DNA of 64,000 nucleotides from Chromatiales bacterium (ex Bugula neritina AB1) (GCA_001730015.1 MDLA01000133.1:1-64000); one strand, 5' to 3'; shown: positions 46,041-55,467, counted from the first letter of the stretch. The notes: generated by a model from the letters alone, not told the origin. Numbers and translations are program-made.

Positions 46041-46083
46041 GCAGGTGATTTACCATCGGTGTTTTTTTTATTGTTTGTGGTCT

Positions 46084-47007
46084 CTATTTACGAGAGCTGA
46101 TGGTGCTTGTACCCGGTTCTGGAGTGGTAATTTCCAGTACAACGGCAAAGAGAATAAACATTGCTGCAATTACTTCTCTAAGTGATAACAGCTCCCCTGC
46201 GACGAGTGGGGCACTCACTCCGGCAACGAGTACTTCAGACATCATTAAAATCCCGACCCGACCGGGTGACAAGAGCTGTGCGCATCGAGCGCACACGTAA
46301 AGAGATGGAAGCACGATCAGTACATAAAAACCGAACAACCAGGGCAGGGCCTGCAGCCAGGCGGTTGCGGCTGGAATGCCGTAGCTGGATGCCGGGTTCG
46401 AGCTGGTTGCCCCCAGCATAAGAAATACAGCGCTTGCAGCAATAGCTGAGAGATATTGCAGAGGCACTATATCGAGTGCCTCAAGTTGCGGCGCTTTTCG
46501 AATTAGTACCATGGAGATTCCCCAGCTTATACCGGCTGCCAGGGCAGCCAGGTCGCCGATGTTGAGACTGGCTTGTGTGCCATCGGCCTTGGACAACATA
46601 ATCCACAGCCCGAAAAAACCGATGGCCATTGATATCCAGCGTCGAAAGCCTGCCTGTTCATTCAAAAAAACAATACTCAGCAGGGTTGACCAGATCGGGG
46701 TCATATAGAACAGCAGAGTAGTTCGCATCACGGTTGTGTGCAGGAAGCTGGTTGCATAGCTCGCCAGAGCGAAACCTGCTGTGAGTCCGATGAGAAGAAG
46801 GGCTGGGAAGTTACCGCTGAGCTTCTGATGCCGTACCAGCATGAGGGGCAGCAGAAACAGAAACGGCACGAAATAGATTGCGAAAACAGACCAGCCGCCG
46901 ACGATCCCCGCGGCTTCAATATGGCGCAGTGGTAGCCAGTACAAGCCCCAGAATGCTGCGGCGATAAATGCGGCAATACTGGGTTTGAGAGTGTTGCTGG
47001 TCGGCAT
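46084..47007 (-). CDS. EamA-family (DMT) transporter
   Basis: The protein (307 residues from ATG 47007) has ten predicted membrane helices in two EamA repeats, with the family motifs AAFWGLYWLPLRHIEA, WSTLLSIVFLNEQ and AALAAGISWGISMVLIRKAP. Such carriers export metabolites or amino acids; substrate unknown. An upstream GTG at 47082 would add a hydrophilic leader and is less likely. It lies between the odd secreted protein and the SahR-like gene, divergent from the latter. Confidence 0.82.
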   Translation of the reverse strand: MPTSNTLKPSIAAFIAAAFWGLYWLPLRHIEAAGIVGGWSVFAIYFVPFLFLLPLMLVRHQKLSGNFPALLLIGLTAGFALASYATSFLHTTVMRTTLLFYMTPIWSTLLSIVFLNEQAGFRRWISMAIGFFGLWIMLSKADGTQASLNIGDLAALAAGISWGISMVLIRKAPQLEALDIVPLQYLSAIAASAVFLMLGATSSNPASSYGIPAATAWLQALPWLFGFYVLIVLPSLYVCARCAQLLSPGRVGILMMSEVLVAGVSAPLVAGELLSLREVIAAMFILFAVVLEITTPEPGTSTISSRK

Positions 47008-47235
47008 AGAGCGATGTTGTCGGTGATCGGAATTGAGGGGAGGATGGTACGTCAGGCAGTTTGATATTGCTGAACGGTTCACGAACTTTTTGTGAGCTGT
47101 GGTATGGCGGTATATCTCCAGGAATGGTTTTTTATTGAAATTACTATTGATAAAACAGAGTGTTAAGTTGTTTTTTCCTGGAATGTGGACAATAAATTGC
47201 TAATCGGATCCAAGGCTGTAATAATATGAATGTAC

Positions 47236-47255
47236 ATATAAAGATATCTTTATAT
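47236..47255 (+). promoter_or_regulatory. Perfect 20-base palindrome, probable SahR-type operator
   Basis: ATATAAAGATATCTTTATAT is a perfect palindrome starting 39 bases before the regulator gene. ArsR-family proteins bind such AT-rich dyads, and the position fits autoregulation and control of the downstream metF. Confidence 0.75.
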
Positions 47256-47274
47256 AATACCGATAAAATAAATT

Positions 47275-48219
47275 ATGGAACAACTTTTAACAGGGCTTCG
47301 TGCTGCGGGCGAACCAACCCGGCTGCGGTTGCTGGCACTTTGCGCTTACGGTGAGCTCAGTGTCAGCGAGCTGACGCAGATTCTCGGTCAAAGCCAGCCT
47401 CGCGTGTCCCGGCATTTAAAGCTTCTGGTTGAGGCCGGGCTACTGCAGCGGTTTCGCGAAGGGGCACAGGTGTTTTACCGTATTGCCGACCGCTCGGAGG
47501 AGGCCCATTTAGCGCGTACTGTTGTTGATTTGCTGCCACCACATGATTCCGAGTTGAATCGGGATCTGCAGCGCCTGGATCAGGTCAAGCAGAGGCGGGC
47601 TGATCTTGCTCATAATTATTTTCGAGAAAATGCTGCGCGCTGGAGTGAGATCAGGGCATTGCATGTGCCTGAGGTGCAGCTGGAGAGAGAGTTACTGGAA
47701 GTGGTTGGCGACCAGCCGGTTGCCGATTTTCTTGATATTGGAACGGGTACCGGCCGGGTGCTGGAGTTGCTTGCCAGCCGCGCGGAGCGAGGAATGGGCA
47801 TTGATCTGTCTCAGGAAATGCTAACGGTGGCTCGAGCCAATCTGGAAAAAGCGTCGCTCAGAAATGTGCACGTTCGCCAGGCAGACATGTACAACATGCC
47901 GCTTGAGGATGACGCAATAGACCTCGCCACTTTACATCTGGTGCTGCACTACAGCGATTCGCCTGCGCGCGTTATAGAAGAAGCGGCCCGTGTATTAAGG
48001 ACCAACGGGCGGCTGGTGATTGTCGATTTCGAGGCGCACAACGAAGAACACCTGAGGCTGGAACATCAGCACCATCGATTGGGTTTTGAAGATACCGAGA
48101 TCGATAGCTGGTTTGCTCAAAATGGCCTGGATGCAGAGCAGTGCCGGGGGCTGCAGGGTAGCCCGTTAACGGTAAAAATCTGGCAGGCAACCAAGCGTGC
48201 TCAAGTGGCCACGGGCTGA
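47275..48219 (+). CDS. sahR: ArsR-type regulator fused to SAM methyltransferase-like domain (SahR-like)
   Basis: The 314-residue protein joins an ArsR winged helix (about 1-85, with SELTQILGQSQPRVSRHLKL) to a class I methyltransferase-like domain with motif I FLDIGTGTGRVLEL (152-165). This is the layout of SahR, a repressor that senses S-adenosylhomocysteine and controls methionine-cycle genes. The adjacent metF gene and the palindrome just upstream agree with that role. Whether the domain keeps catalytic activity is unknown. The start ATG at 47275 has only a weak ribosome site in AT-rich DNA. Confidence 0.85.
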   Translation: MEQLLTGLRAAGEPTRLRLLALCAYGELSVSELTQILGQSQPRVSRHLKLLVEAGLLQRFREGAQVFYRIADRSEEAHLARTVVDLLPPHDSELNRDLQRLDQVKQRRADLAHNYFRENAARWSEIRALHVPEVQLERELLEVVGDQPVADFLDIGTGTGRVLELLASRAERGMGIDLSQEMLTVARANLEKASLRNVHVRQADMYNMPLEDDAIDLATLHLVLHYSDSPARVIEEAARVLRTNGRLVIVDFEAHNEEHLRLEHQHHRLGFEDTEIDSWFAQNGLDAEQCRGLQGSPLTVKIWQATKRAQVATG

Positions 48220-48252
48220 CTTTATACCTAACAGGAGCAAGGTGGAAATAAT

Positions 48253-49122
48253 ATGAAGGACGTGAATTTTTCTTACGAGTTTTTCCCGCCGGGCAACCTC
48301 ATTGGCGAACGCCGTTTCTGGCGAAGTCTGGGTTGTATAGAAACAATGAATCCGGCGTTTTTCTCCATTACCTATGGTGCTCTGGGAACAGACCAGGAGC
48401 GTAGTATCAATACGATAGAAAATGTTGTTCAGGAAACTGATGTACCAATAGCCGCACATCTGACGTTTGAGGGTTCGACCAGGAAAGAAATAAACCGGGT
48501 TGCCAGGCGGCTGGCAAAAGCGGGCGTTGATAAAATAGTTGCACTACGTGGTGATGCACGAGCAGATGCCGATGCTGCCGCGCAACGCGGGCCGTGCTAT
48601 CAGAGTGTGGCAGAATTTATCGCGGGACTGGTTGAGATTTATCCGTTTGATATCAGCGTGGCATGCTATCCGGAGGTGCATCCTAAAGCCCTTAGCGTAG
48701 GTGCGGATATTCTAGAACTGAAAGGCAAGTGTGATGCGGGTGCGAATCGCGCGATTTCGCAGTTCTTTTTCGACGTGGATCAGTTTGAGCGTTTTCGTGA
48801 CAATGCAACAGCCGCTGGAATCAATGTTCCGATTGTTGCAGGTATACTGCCCATTCGGGATTTCCACAAAATGACGGTTTTCGCAGAGCGTTGTGGCACA
48901 AAGGTACCGCAACGCTTGTACGATTTATTCGAGCCCGCAAAGAGAAATCCGCAGCTGGCGGCGCAAATTGCTCAGGACGAGGTAGAGTCATTTATAGATA
49001 GGTTGATAAGTCGCGATTGCAGCGATTTTCATATCTATACATTGAATCAGCCAATTGAGTTGCGTCAATGCGCTATGTCACGTCAGCGTTCGCTTGCGGC
49101 ACCGATTGCGGTTTCAGCCTGA
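48253..49122 (+). CDS. metF: 5,10-Methylenetetrahydrofolate reductase
   Basis: The 289-residue enzyme has the MetF pattern: SYEFFPPGN, FFSITYGALGTDQERS, IAAHLTFEGSTRKEIN, KIVALRGDAR, and the RAISQFFFDVDQFERF block. It reduces methylene-THF to methyl-THF for methionine synthesis, with FAD and NADH. It follows the SahR-like gene by 33 bases with an AGGAG ribosome site, forming a two-gene operon. The methylene-THF made by the DMGDH-like enzymes would be its substrate (inference). Its 3' end overlaps the convergent kinase gene by 40 bases. Confidence 0.94.
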   Translation: MKDVNFSYEFFPPGNLIGERRFWRSLGCIETMNPAFFSITYGALGTDQERSINTIENVVQETDVPIAAHLTFEGSTRKEINRVARRLAKAGVDKIVALRGDARADADAAAQRGPCYQSVAEFIAGLVEIYPFDISVACYPEVHPKALSVGADILELKGKCDAGANRAISQFFFDVDQFERFRDNATAAGINVPIVAGILPIRDFHKMTVFAERCGTKVPQRLYDLFEPAKRNPQLAAQIAQDEVESFIDRLISRDCSDFHIYTLNQPIELRQCAMSRQRSLAAPIAVSA

Positions 49123-50936
49123 CGATTGAAATTAAGTTGCTCGAATTGCAATAACTGCTCTATTGCATCGAGAAGATCAGCAGGCGCCGCCGGTTTGTGC
49201 ATTAACCTGAAGCCACTTTTAGATGCTTCCAGGACACGCTGAGGGGATGTGTCGCCTGTGATAATTATTGCGGGTATATTTGTGCTTGTGGCCTTTCGAA
49301 CATTAAATATAGCCTGGTCGCCACTGGTGTTTTCACGCAGGCGATAGTCGGTGATCAATATATCTGGCAGGATATCGGCATCATTGAGAAGTTCTATAAG
49401 ATCCCGGTCTGATTCTGCGGTAATCGTGGCATAGCCCTGGGCCCCGAGCATTATCTCCATGCCGTCCCGTATATCTTTTTCATCATCGATAACTGCAATA
49501 ACGGCATCTTTTGCGCAACTACTCTCCAGCTCAACAGGCTGTTCTGTATCTGCGGGCTGAGGGTTGGTAGCCGGGATTCCGATGGGAACCTGCAGGGTGT
49601 AGGTGCAGCCGCGATTCACGCTGGATTTCAATTCAAGAGGCAATTCCAGCAGCTCGCTCAAGCGCTTCACAATTGATAGCCCGAGCCCTAACCCTTTTGA
49701 TCTGTCTCTCTCGGGGTTGCCTATTTGATAGTATTCGGAAAAAATCGCATGCTGTTCGTTGTTGGGTATGCCCTTGCCGTTGTCTTCTATTGTGATACGT
49801 ATGGTTTCTTTGTGTTGTCGACTGCTCACTTTAATAAAGGTGCCGTTGCTGTGAATAAGCGCGTTTTCGATCAGATTACGAAGTACCCGATCTAACAGAA
49901 CCGGGTCAGTGTGGATGGTTGCATTACCGGGTGTAATAATCAGCTTCATGTTGTTTTCTAATGCTGTGCTGGCAAACGCCTGTTCCAGTGTTTGCAACAG
50001 CGGGGCAAGCTGGAAACTTTTTTCAATTACTTTTATGACACCGGCGTCGAGCCGTGACAGATCTAGCAGGCTGGAAAATAGATTGGTGAGGACCGTTGCT
50101 GATTGCTGGGCTTTTTGCATAGTCGAATGGCCCGCTGGTAATACATGTTTTTCGAGTGAGCCAAGAAATAAACCCAATGCATGAAGCGGCTGCCTCAGGT
50201 CGTGACTGGCTGCGGCGATAAAGCTGTCTTTCGCCTTGCGTTCGAGTTTTCCACTGCGCAGTTCGTTGACAACCTCTGACAGCTGCGCCTGCGTTTGTTC
50301 TGATTTTTCAAACAAATTCCGCGAACGCCTGTTTGCAACGAATAACAGGTAAGTGGCAATTGACGCAGTAGAGAATAATAAGGCGCTGAAAAACCAGAAT
50401 GCCCGGTACAGAGTGTCCATACGACTATTGAGTTCGTCGCGTAACTTAGAGCTCAGTACAAAATACAAGTGCCCGATTTCGTGTACCTGGCCGGACAGCA
50501 GTCGAGCGCGGTCGTAAATTTGCCTGGCTTCGTTTACGGCCAGTGGTTGCTCTGATGATACGAGCGGGTCGGTCTCGATGAGGAAAACATTCGCTTCGGC
50601 AAGTAGCGTCCTGAGCCTGGGGAGTGGTGCGCTTTTCCCCGGGTTTTTCAGGGAAAATATATTTATGGCGCTCCAGACCATCTCGAACTTGTTTTTGTAC
50701 TCGGTTATTTGATGATGATTTTCCCTGTGGTTACCATGGTTCTGGATATACATGCTGAGTGCGTGCTGAAAGTCATCGAAAATACTATCTGTTTGCAGCA
50801 GAAAATTCAGTCCTCCAGGACTGCTGTTGCTGAGCTGCACTCGGGTTTTGTCTAATTGCTGCACAATCAGAGCTACCTGGGTGGCGCTCAGAATGGCGAA
50901 CAGCAACAATAAGAGTGAGAGGTACCTGCTGCTCAC
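49083..50936 (-). CDS. Hybrid sensor histidine kinase with receiver domain
   Basis: The 617-residue protein has two membrane helices (about 5-25 and 180-200) flanking a helical periplasmic sensor region, then a HisKA domain with His245 in ASHDLRQPLHAL. It also has an ATPase domain (NLIENALIH, DNGKGIP, GLGLGLSIVKRL) and a C-terminal receiver (about 475-600) with Asp530 in ILITDYRLRE. It probably signals by phosphorelay to an unseen partner. The GTG start at 50936 overlaps the upstream gene by four bases, so it is tied to the molybdopterin-fold protein. The 3' end runs 40 bases into convergent metF. Confidence 0.9.
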   Translation of the reverse strand: MSSRYLSLLLLLFAILSATQVALIVQQLDKTRVQLSNSSPGGLNFLLQTDSIFDDFQHALSMYIQNHGNHRENHHQITEYKNKFEMVWSAINIFSLKNPGKSAPLPRLRTLLAEANVFLIETDPLVSSEQPLAVNEARQIYDRARLLSGQVHEIGHLYFVLSSKLRDELNSRMDTLYRAFWFFSALLFSTASIATYLLFVANRRSRNLFEKSEQTQAQLSEVVNELRSGKLERKAKDSFIAAASHDLRQPLHALGLFLGSLEKHVLPAGHSTMQKAQQSATVLTNLFSSLLDLSRLDAGVIKVIEKSFQLAPLLQTLEQAFASTALENNMKLIITPGNATIHTDPVLLDRVLRNLIENALIHSNGTFIKVSSRQHKETIRITIEDNGKGIPNNEQHAIFSEYYQIGNPERDRSKGLGLGLSIVKRLSELLELPLELKSSVNRGCTYTLQVPIGIPATNPQPADTEQPVELESSCAKDAVIAVIDDEKDIRDGMEIMLGAQGYATITAESDRDLIELLNDADILPDILITDYRLRENTSGDQAIFNVRKATSTNIPAIIITGDTSPQRVLEASKSGFRLMHKPAAPADLLDAIEQLLQFEQLNFNRQAETAIGAASER

Positions 50937-51454
50937 AACACCTCAATTTCCAGTAGCTGCCAGACACAGGTGTTTTTATTTGATTCTGTTAGAGAATCCG
51001 GGTAGTCGTCAAAAGGCATCATGATCCACAACGGGCCCTGGTCCCGCACTCGCATGTAGTTATTGTCTTTTTTGTATGCAACGATAGCGGGGACATCGGC
51101 AAAATTATCGGTGTCGGCTTCAAACCAGTATTTATCCAGCGCCGAGGCACGGATTTGAGTTGATTGTGCACCGACGAGATCCAGCAACATATGTAAATTG
51201 ACGCCGGTGAACAAGGTGGGTTTCTTAGTCCATGGGGATGACGTGGTAAATTCGGTCCGATTGAGGGATTCGAGCATTGCCAGATCAAATGCCGCGATTC
51301 CATTGCTGTTGGTATTTGAGATCTTACCGGTGATCTTTAACAATACCGGGCCGGTGGGCGCAGACAATTCATCTCCGATAGCCGGAGGCATTGCAACTAG
51401 TAGTATCAGTGTTAGCAGTATACGGCTGGTAGTGAGCCTGGATGATATTGGCAT
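50933..51454 (-). CDS. Exported molybdopterin-oxidoreductase-fold protein
   Basis: The 173-residue product has a signal peptide (ILLTLILLVAMPPAIG) and a single sulfite-oxidase-type fold: LLKITGKISN, FDLAMLESL, TGVNLHMLLDLVGA, DVPAIVAYKKDNNYM and GPLWIMMPFDDYP. It is much shorter than catalytic molybdoenzymes, and no Cys ligand for Mo is visible in the usual place. It may therefore be a ligand-binding or sensor protein. Translational coupling with the kinase gene suggests it feeds the kinase's periplasmic domain (inference). Confidence 0.75.
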   Translation of the reverse strand: MPISSRLTTSRILLTLILLVAMPPAIGDELSAPTGPVLLKITGKISNTNSNGIAAFDLAMLESLNRTEFTTSSPWTKKPTLFTGVNLHMLLDLVGAQSTQIRASALDKYWFEADTDNFADVPAIVAYKKDNNYMRVRDQGPLWIMMPFDDYPDSLTESNKNTCVWQLLEIEVL

Positions 51455-51633
51455 GTCATTCCGTGATTGTTGTCCGGCGGTAAGTCAGTTCTAATCATTT
51501 TTCCATCGTATTACAAGCCGGTGCCATCCATTATGATGGATTGTTTAAACCCCGTGCGCAGACTTGCTATGCTGTAGTTTGTCGATTTTGTACGTATGGG
51601 TTATTGAAACCCTTAAGTTTTCACGGAGTGTTT

Positions 51634-52851
51634 ATGGCTGGTCCGTTACGGTTCCTATTGCTGAATCTCGCCCATTTTCTTGATCACCTGTTCATGCTGG
51701 TATTTGCCACCGTGGCTGCGCTCGCATTGATATCAGAGTGGCAAATGAGTTACTCACAGCTGATTCCTTATGCAACACCGGGCTTTGTTGCGTTTGGTTT
51801 GTTCGCGCTTCCTGCAGGCTGGCTGGCTGATCGATGGGACCGTCACCTGATGATGGTGGTGTTTTTTACAGGTATTGGTTTATCTGCCGTGGCTACCGCA
51901 TTAGCAACATCGCCGCTGCAGATTGGCGTTGGTTTGTTCTGCATTGGTGTGTTTGCTGCGATCTACCATCCGGTAGGTATCGCGCTGGTTCTTGAAGGAC
52001 AGCAGCGTGCCGGTATTCGGGTCGCTGTCAACGGTGTGTGGGGAAATATGGGAGTAGCGGTCGCGGCATTGCTGACAGCGTATTTCATAGATACTGTTGG
52101 CTGGCGTGCCGCATTTGTGGTTCCGGGTGTTGTCTCCTGTCTGCTGGGTGTTTTGTACTGGTTTACGCTGCGGCTGACGGAGGCATCGGCAATAACTCAG
52201 TCACCGGGGAAGAAAAAACCGGTTATGCTGCTGGACAAAGCGATCCTTGTGCGTGTGCTTGCTGTAGTCTTTTTCACGACAGCACTCGGGGGCCTGGTGT
52301 TTCAGAGTACTACTTTTGCGTTGCCTAGAATCCTCGCTGAGCGGGTGAGCTCACTTGAGGGTGCGGCTACCCTGGTCGGGCAGATTGCATTTATGGCTTT
52401 TGCAGCCGGTTCCCTCGGGCAACTGATTGTTGGCTACCTGCTTGATCGGTGTTCTATTGCCTTTGTTTTTATGAGCGTTGCAGCGCTGCAAGTGCTGTTC
52501 TTTTCGATCGCCATTTTTGCAGAGGAGAAGGTAGCTATAGTTGCGGCCGTCGGTTACATGCTGGCCGCCTTCGGGCAAATACCAATAAACGATATTTTAA
52601 TCGGTCGAATAGCCGCGCCGGAACTACGCAGCCGTATTTTGGCTATGCGCTATACGATTACTTTTATTGTTATGGCGAGTACGGTGCCGTTGATCGCATG
52701 GATACATGCATCCCATGGTTTCGGACTACTGTTTAAGGTTCTCGCAATGGCATCTGCACTGATTTTCCTTGCAGTCTGTACACTGATTTCAACGGAACGA
52801 CAGCTAATTGGAGATACACTGACTAGTTCCCCGGAACCTGTCCGGGAATGA
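51634..52851 (+). CDS. Major facilitator superfamily transporter
   Basis: The 405-residue protein (ATG 51634 after GGAG) has twelve predicted helices and the MFS loop GWLADRWDRHLMM (between helices 2 and 3). Substrate cannot be inferred. Longer readings from 51541 add an unlikely leader. The last residues PVRE and the TGA stop are contributed by the left end of repeat R1-C, so the insertion has reset the C-terminus. Confidence 0.85.
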   Translation: MAGPLRFLLLNLAHFLDHLFMLVFATVAALALISEWQMSYSQLIPYATPGFVAFGLFALPAGWLADRWDRHLMMVVFFTGIGLSAVATALATSPLQIGVGLFCIGVFAAIYHPVGIALVLEGQQRAGIRVAVNGVWGNMGVAVAALLTAYFIDTVGWRAAFVVPGVVSCLLGVLYWFTLRLTEASAITQSPGKKKPVMLLDKAILVRVLAVVFFTTALGGLVFQSTTFALPRILAERVSSLEGAATLVGQIAFMAFAAGSLGQLIVGYLLDRCSIAFVFMSVAALQVLFFSIAIFAEEKVAIVAAVGYMLAAFGQIPINDILIGRIAAPELRSRILAMRYTITFIVMASTVPLIAWIHASHGFGLLFKVLAMASALIFLAVCTLISTERQLIGDTLTSSPEPVRE

Positions 52852-52992
52852 GTATCTACAGCAGACGCGATCTTCAGGTCAGCTATTGCGATTAATTTCG
52901 TAAACGTATGAATAACTACTCTCTGCAATCGACCGAAATATCCGACTCAATACCTCACGCCCTCGCTACGACCCTTATTCTCAGACAAGCTT
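52837..52992 (+). repeat. Dispersed repeat R1, copy C
   Basis: From CCTGTCCGGGAATGAG to TATTCTCAGACAAGCTT. It matches the other copies in ATCTACAGCAGACGCGATCT, ATGAATAACTAC and CCTCGCTACGACCC. It overlaps the stop codon of the MFS gene and is followed within nine bases by repeat R2 copy 2. Confidence 0.85.
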
Positions 52993-53000
52993 TTATCTAA

Positions 53001-53171
53001 CATTATTCACGGGATTAACAGGATCTCACTTGATTTTTGATACCACAGAGAATTTTTTCTCTTGAAAATATCAGTAAGCATTTGACGCGAGAAGAAAATC
53101 CACTGTGAAATCTCTTGGCGTGAATAGATCAGGTTGGCGCGATATCCTCGCCACCACTTGAATAATGCGGG
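53001..53171 (-). repeat. Dispersed repeat R2, copy 2
   Basis: Reverse orientation relative to copy 1 at 29048-29188. The ends are CATTATTCACGGG (53001-53013) and TTGAATAATGCGGG (53158-53171), inverted repeats of each other around ATTATTCA. The core shares ATCTCACTTGAT, AAATATCAGTAAG and GACGCGAGAAGAA with copy 1. Confidence 0.82.
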
Positions 53172-53279
53172 CTAGCCTGCTGTCAGGTCTCGAAGGAAAC
53201 TCTTTAGATTTGTTAAATTAGCTGGCGGATAGGGTAGACTATCTACTGATTCCCATAAATTTAAAGAGTAATCAGGAAT

Positions 53280-54713
53280 ATGTCGGACCCGTGTGACCTC
53301 ACTGCGGTAGAAGCTCTGGAGCAGATTCGCGCCAGACAACTTTCTCCTGTTGAGCTGTTTGAAAGCTGTGTTGAACGAATTGATGCGATTAACGGCACGG
53401 TCAATGCCGTTGTCGCAATTGATCTGGAAGGCGGGCGTGAGCATGCGCGGCGTACGGAAAAAACCCTGCAGCAAGGTGGCGATATCGGTCTGCTGGGCGG
53501 CTTGCCCACCGGCATTAAGGATCTTGAAGCGACTGCCGGTCTGAGAACTACCTGGGGTTCGTTACTGTTCAAAGATGATATCCCGGAACAGGATGATCAG
53601 ATGGTGGCTGATATCCGTTCTGATGGCGGAAATATCTTTTGCAAAACAAATACCCCCGAATTTGGTGCCGGTGGCAATACGGTGAATCGGGTTTATGGTG
53701 CTACTGGCAACCCGTTTAATCCTGAGCTTACCTGTGCTGGTTCTTCGGGCGGAACAGCGGTTGCGCTGGCAACCGGAATGATGCCAGTCGCGACGGGGTC
53801 TGATTATGGAGGTAGTTTGCGTACCCCGGCTGCCTTTTGTGGTATAACCGGATTTCGACCGTCACCGGGAACGGTACCGAGTGTACATGCGGGCAGTGCT
53901 CTGACGCCTTTTCCGGTGCTGGGTCCAATGGGACGAACAGTAGCTGATGCTCATTTACTGTTGCGCTCACAGGCAGGTTTTGATTCCCGGGATCCTTTCA
54001 GTTCTTCTGATAAAACGATTCCATCTACACTGGAAAGCGATGACCTTGGTTCCTTGCGTGTAGCCTGGTCAGCTGATCTTGGTTGCTGCCCTATAGATTC
54101 CGGGATAAAGGCAACTTTTCTGTCACGAATGAACCGACTGAAGAGCGCTTTTAAAGAGTGTGATGAAAGCGCGCCACCTATGGACAACGTTCACAGCGTG
54201 TTTGAAGTGCTGCGAGGTCTGAATTATGTCGGAGCCCATGCTGAGCGGCTGAAGGAAAATAGAGATCTTCTAGGGCCCAACGTCATCGACAACACAGAAC
54301 GGGGTTTATTGTTAACCGCAGAGCAGATCGCACATGCCTACACACAACATGCAGAAATCTATCGCAACACACTGAGCTTTTTTAAGGACGTTGATCTTTT
54401 GATCTGCCCGGCTGCTGCTGTAAGCCCTTTTCCGCACAGCCAGTTAACAGTGACTGAAATCAATGGCGAAAAAATGCCAACCTACATGCGATGGTTGGCT
54501 TTGTCCTATGTGCCGACGACAACAATGTGCTGCATTTGTGTGTTGCCGTGTGGACTCGACGATAGCGGCATGCCATTCGGTATTCAGGTGATTGGACCGA
54601 TCGGCTCCGATGCGCGGGTTCTGGCGGCCGCTTCAAGTATTGAGCAGTTTTTCGCAGCCGATGAGTCTACACGTCGACCGTTACCTGATATAAAAATGCT
54701 ATCGGGGAAATAA
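53280..54713 (+). CDS. Amidase-signature family hydrolase
   Basis: The 477-residue protein has the full amidase triad: Lys80 in PTGIKD, cis-Ser155 in AGSSGG (153-158) and nucleophile Ser179 in GSDYGGSLRTPA. It hydrolyses amides of small molecules; the family is too broad to name a substrate. The start at ATG 53280 lies about 110 bases after repeat R2. The next genes on the same strand (PuuD-like, SDR) may be read with it. Confidence 0.88.
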   Translation: MSDPCDLTAVEALEQIRARQLSPVELFESCVERIDAINGTVNAVVAIDLEGGREHARRTEKTLQQGGDIGLLGGLPTGIKDLEATAGLRTTWGSLLFKDDIPEQDDQMVADIRSDGGNIFCKTNTPEFGAGGNTVNRVYGATGNPFNPELTCAGSSGGTAVALATGMMPVATGSDYGGSLRTPAAFCGITGFRPSPGTVPSVHAGSALTPFPVLGPMGRTVADAHLLLRSQAGFDSRDPFSSSDKTIPSTLESDDLGSLRVAWSADLGCCPIDSGIKATFLSRMNRLKSAFKECDESAPPMDNVHSVFEVLRGLNYVGAHAERLKENRDLLGPNVIDNTERGLLLTAEQIAHAYTQHAEIYRNTLSFFKDVDLLICPAAAVSPFPHSQLTVTEINGEKMPTYMRWLALSYVPTTTMCCICVLPCGLDDSGMPFGIQVIGPIGSDARVLAAASSIEQFFAADESTRRPLPDIKMLSGK

Positions 54714-54810
54714 ATATCCAGCTTTGTCTGTGGTGAGGTGGTTTTGTCAGCAATCAGGCCACCAGGGATTATCGATAAAATTCAGCAGATCTTATTAGGG
54801 GGAAGCCAAC

Positions 54811-55449
54811 GTGGTCTATTTTATTGAATTTTTGTTTCGCTGGGCGCATGTCTTATTCGGAATGACCTGGGTCGGGCTGCTGTATTACTTCAATTTTATT
54901 CAAGGTGAATATTTTAAGGAGGCGGAGGCCTCGGCCAAAGCAGATGCATTGAAAAAGTTGGCCCCTCGCGCGCTGTGGTGGTTTCGATGGGGCGCGATGA
55001 TGACGTTCGCTACCGGTGTCTACCTTTTTATCAGTCTGGGGGCGGCGGTAAATCAGTACATAACGGTTGCTGCACTGATGGGTACGATCATGTTTTTTAA
55101 CGTCTGGTTAATTATATGGCCGCATCAGAAAGTCGTTTGTGGACTGAAACCGGGAGATGCTGCGGTGTCAGGGGCGAAGGCATTGCTGGCATCACGTACA
55201 AATACCTTATTTTCAGGCCCTATGTTGTTTGGCATGCTGGCTTCGAAGCATGGAGGCTTTGGAGCAGGCGGTGGCATCGAGTCGGTGTCGTTTTCGGATT
55301 TCGGTTTTCTTCTGGTTCTGCTGATGATACTGGTGCTTGAAGCCAATGCGATATTGGGTAAATTACGCCAGCTTGCAACGGTCAGTGGTGTAGTACACAT
55401 GAGTATTGCTCTCACAGCCGTGATGTACCTGGTGCTGCATTTTCTGTAG
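54811..55449 (+). CDS. PuuD-like membrane protein (urate hydroxylase N-terminal domain type)
   Basis: The 212-residue protein has about five membrane helices and the pattern of the membrane part of PuuD (FLFRWAHVLFGMTWVGLLYYFNF, WWFRWGAMMTFATGVYLF, NVWLIIWPHQKVV). Full PuuD adds a cytochrome c domain and oxidises urate; that domain is missing here. The conserved His residues in the helices could still hold haem. Activity is therefore uncertain. The GTG start at 54811 follows GGGGGAAG. Confidence 0.75.
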   Translation: MVYFIEFLFRWAHVLFGMTWVGLLYYFNFIQGEYFKEAEASAKADALKKLAPRALWWFRWGAMMTFATGVYLFISLGAAVNQYITVAALMGTIMFFNVWLIIWPHQKVVCGLKPGDAAVSGAKALLASRTNTLFSGPMLFGMLASKHGGFGAGGGIESVSFSDFGFLLVLLMILVLEANAILGKLRQLATVSGVVHMSIALTAVMYLVLHFL

Positions 55450-55467
55450 TTTTTTGTTTTGAAAACT

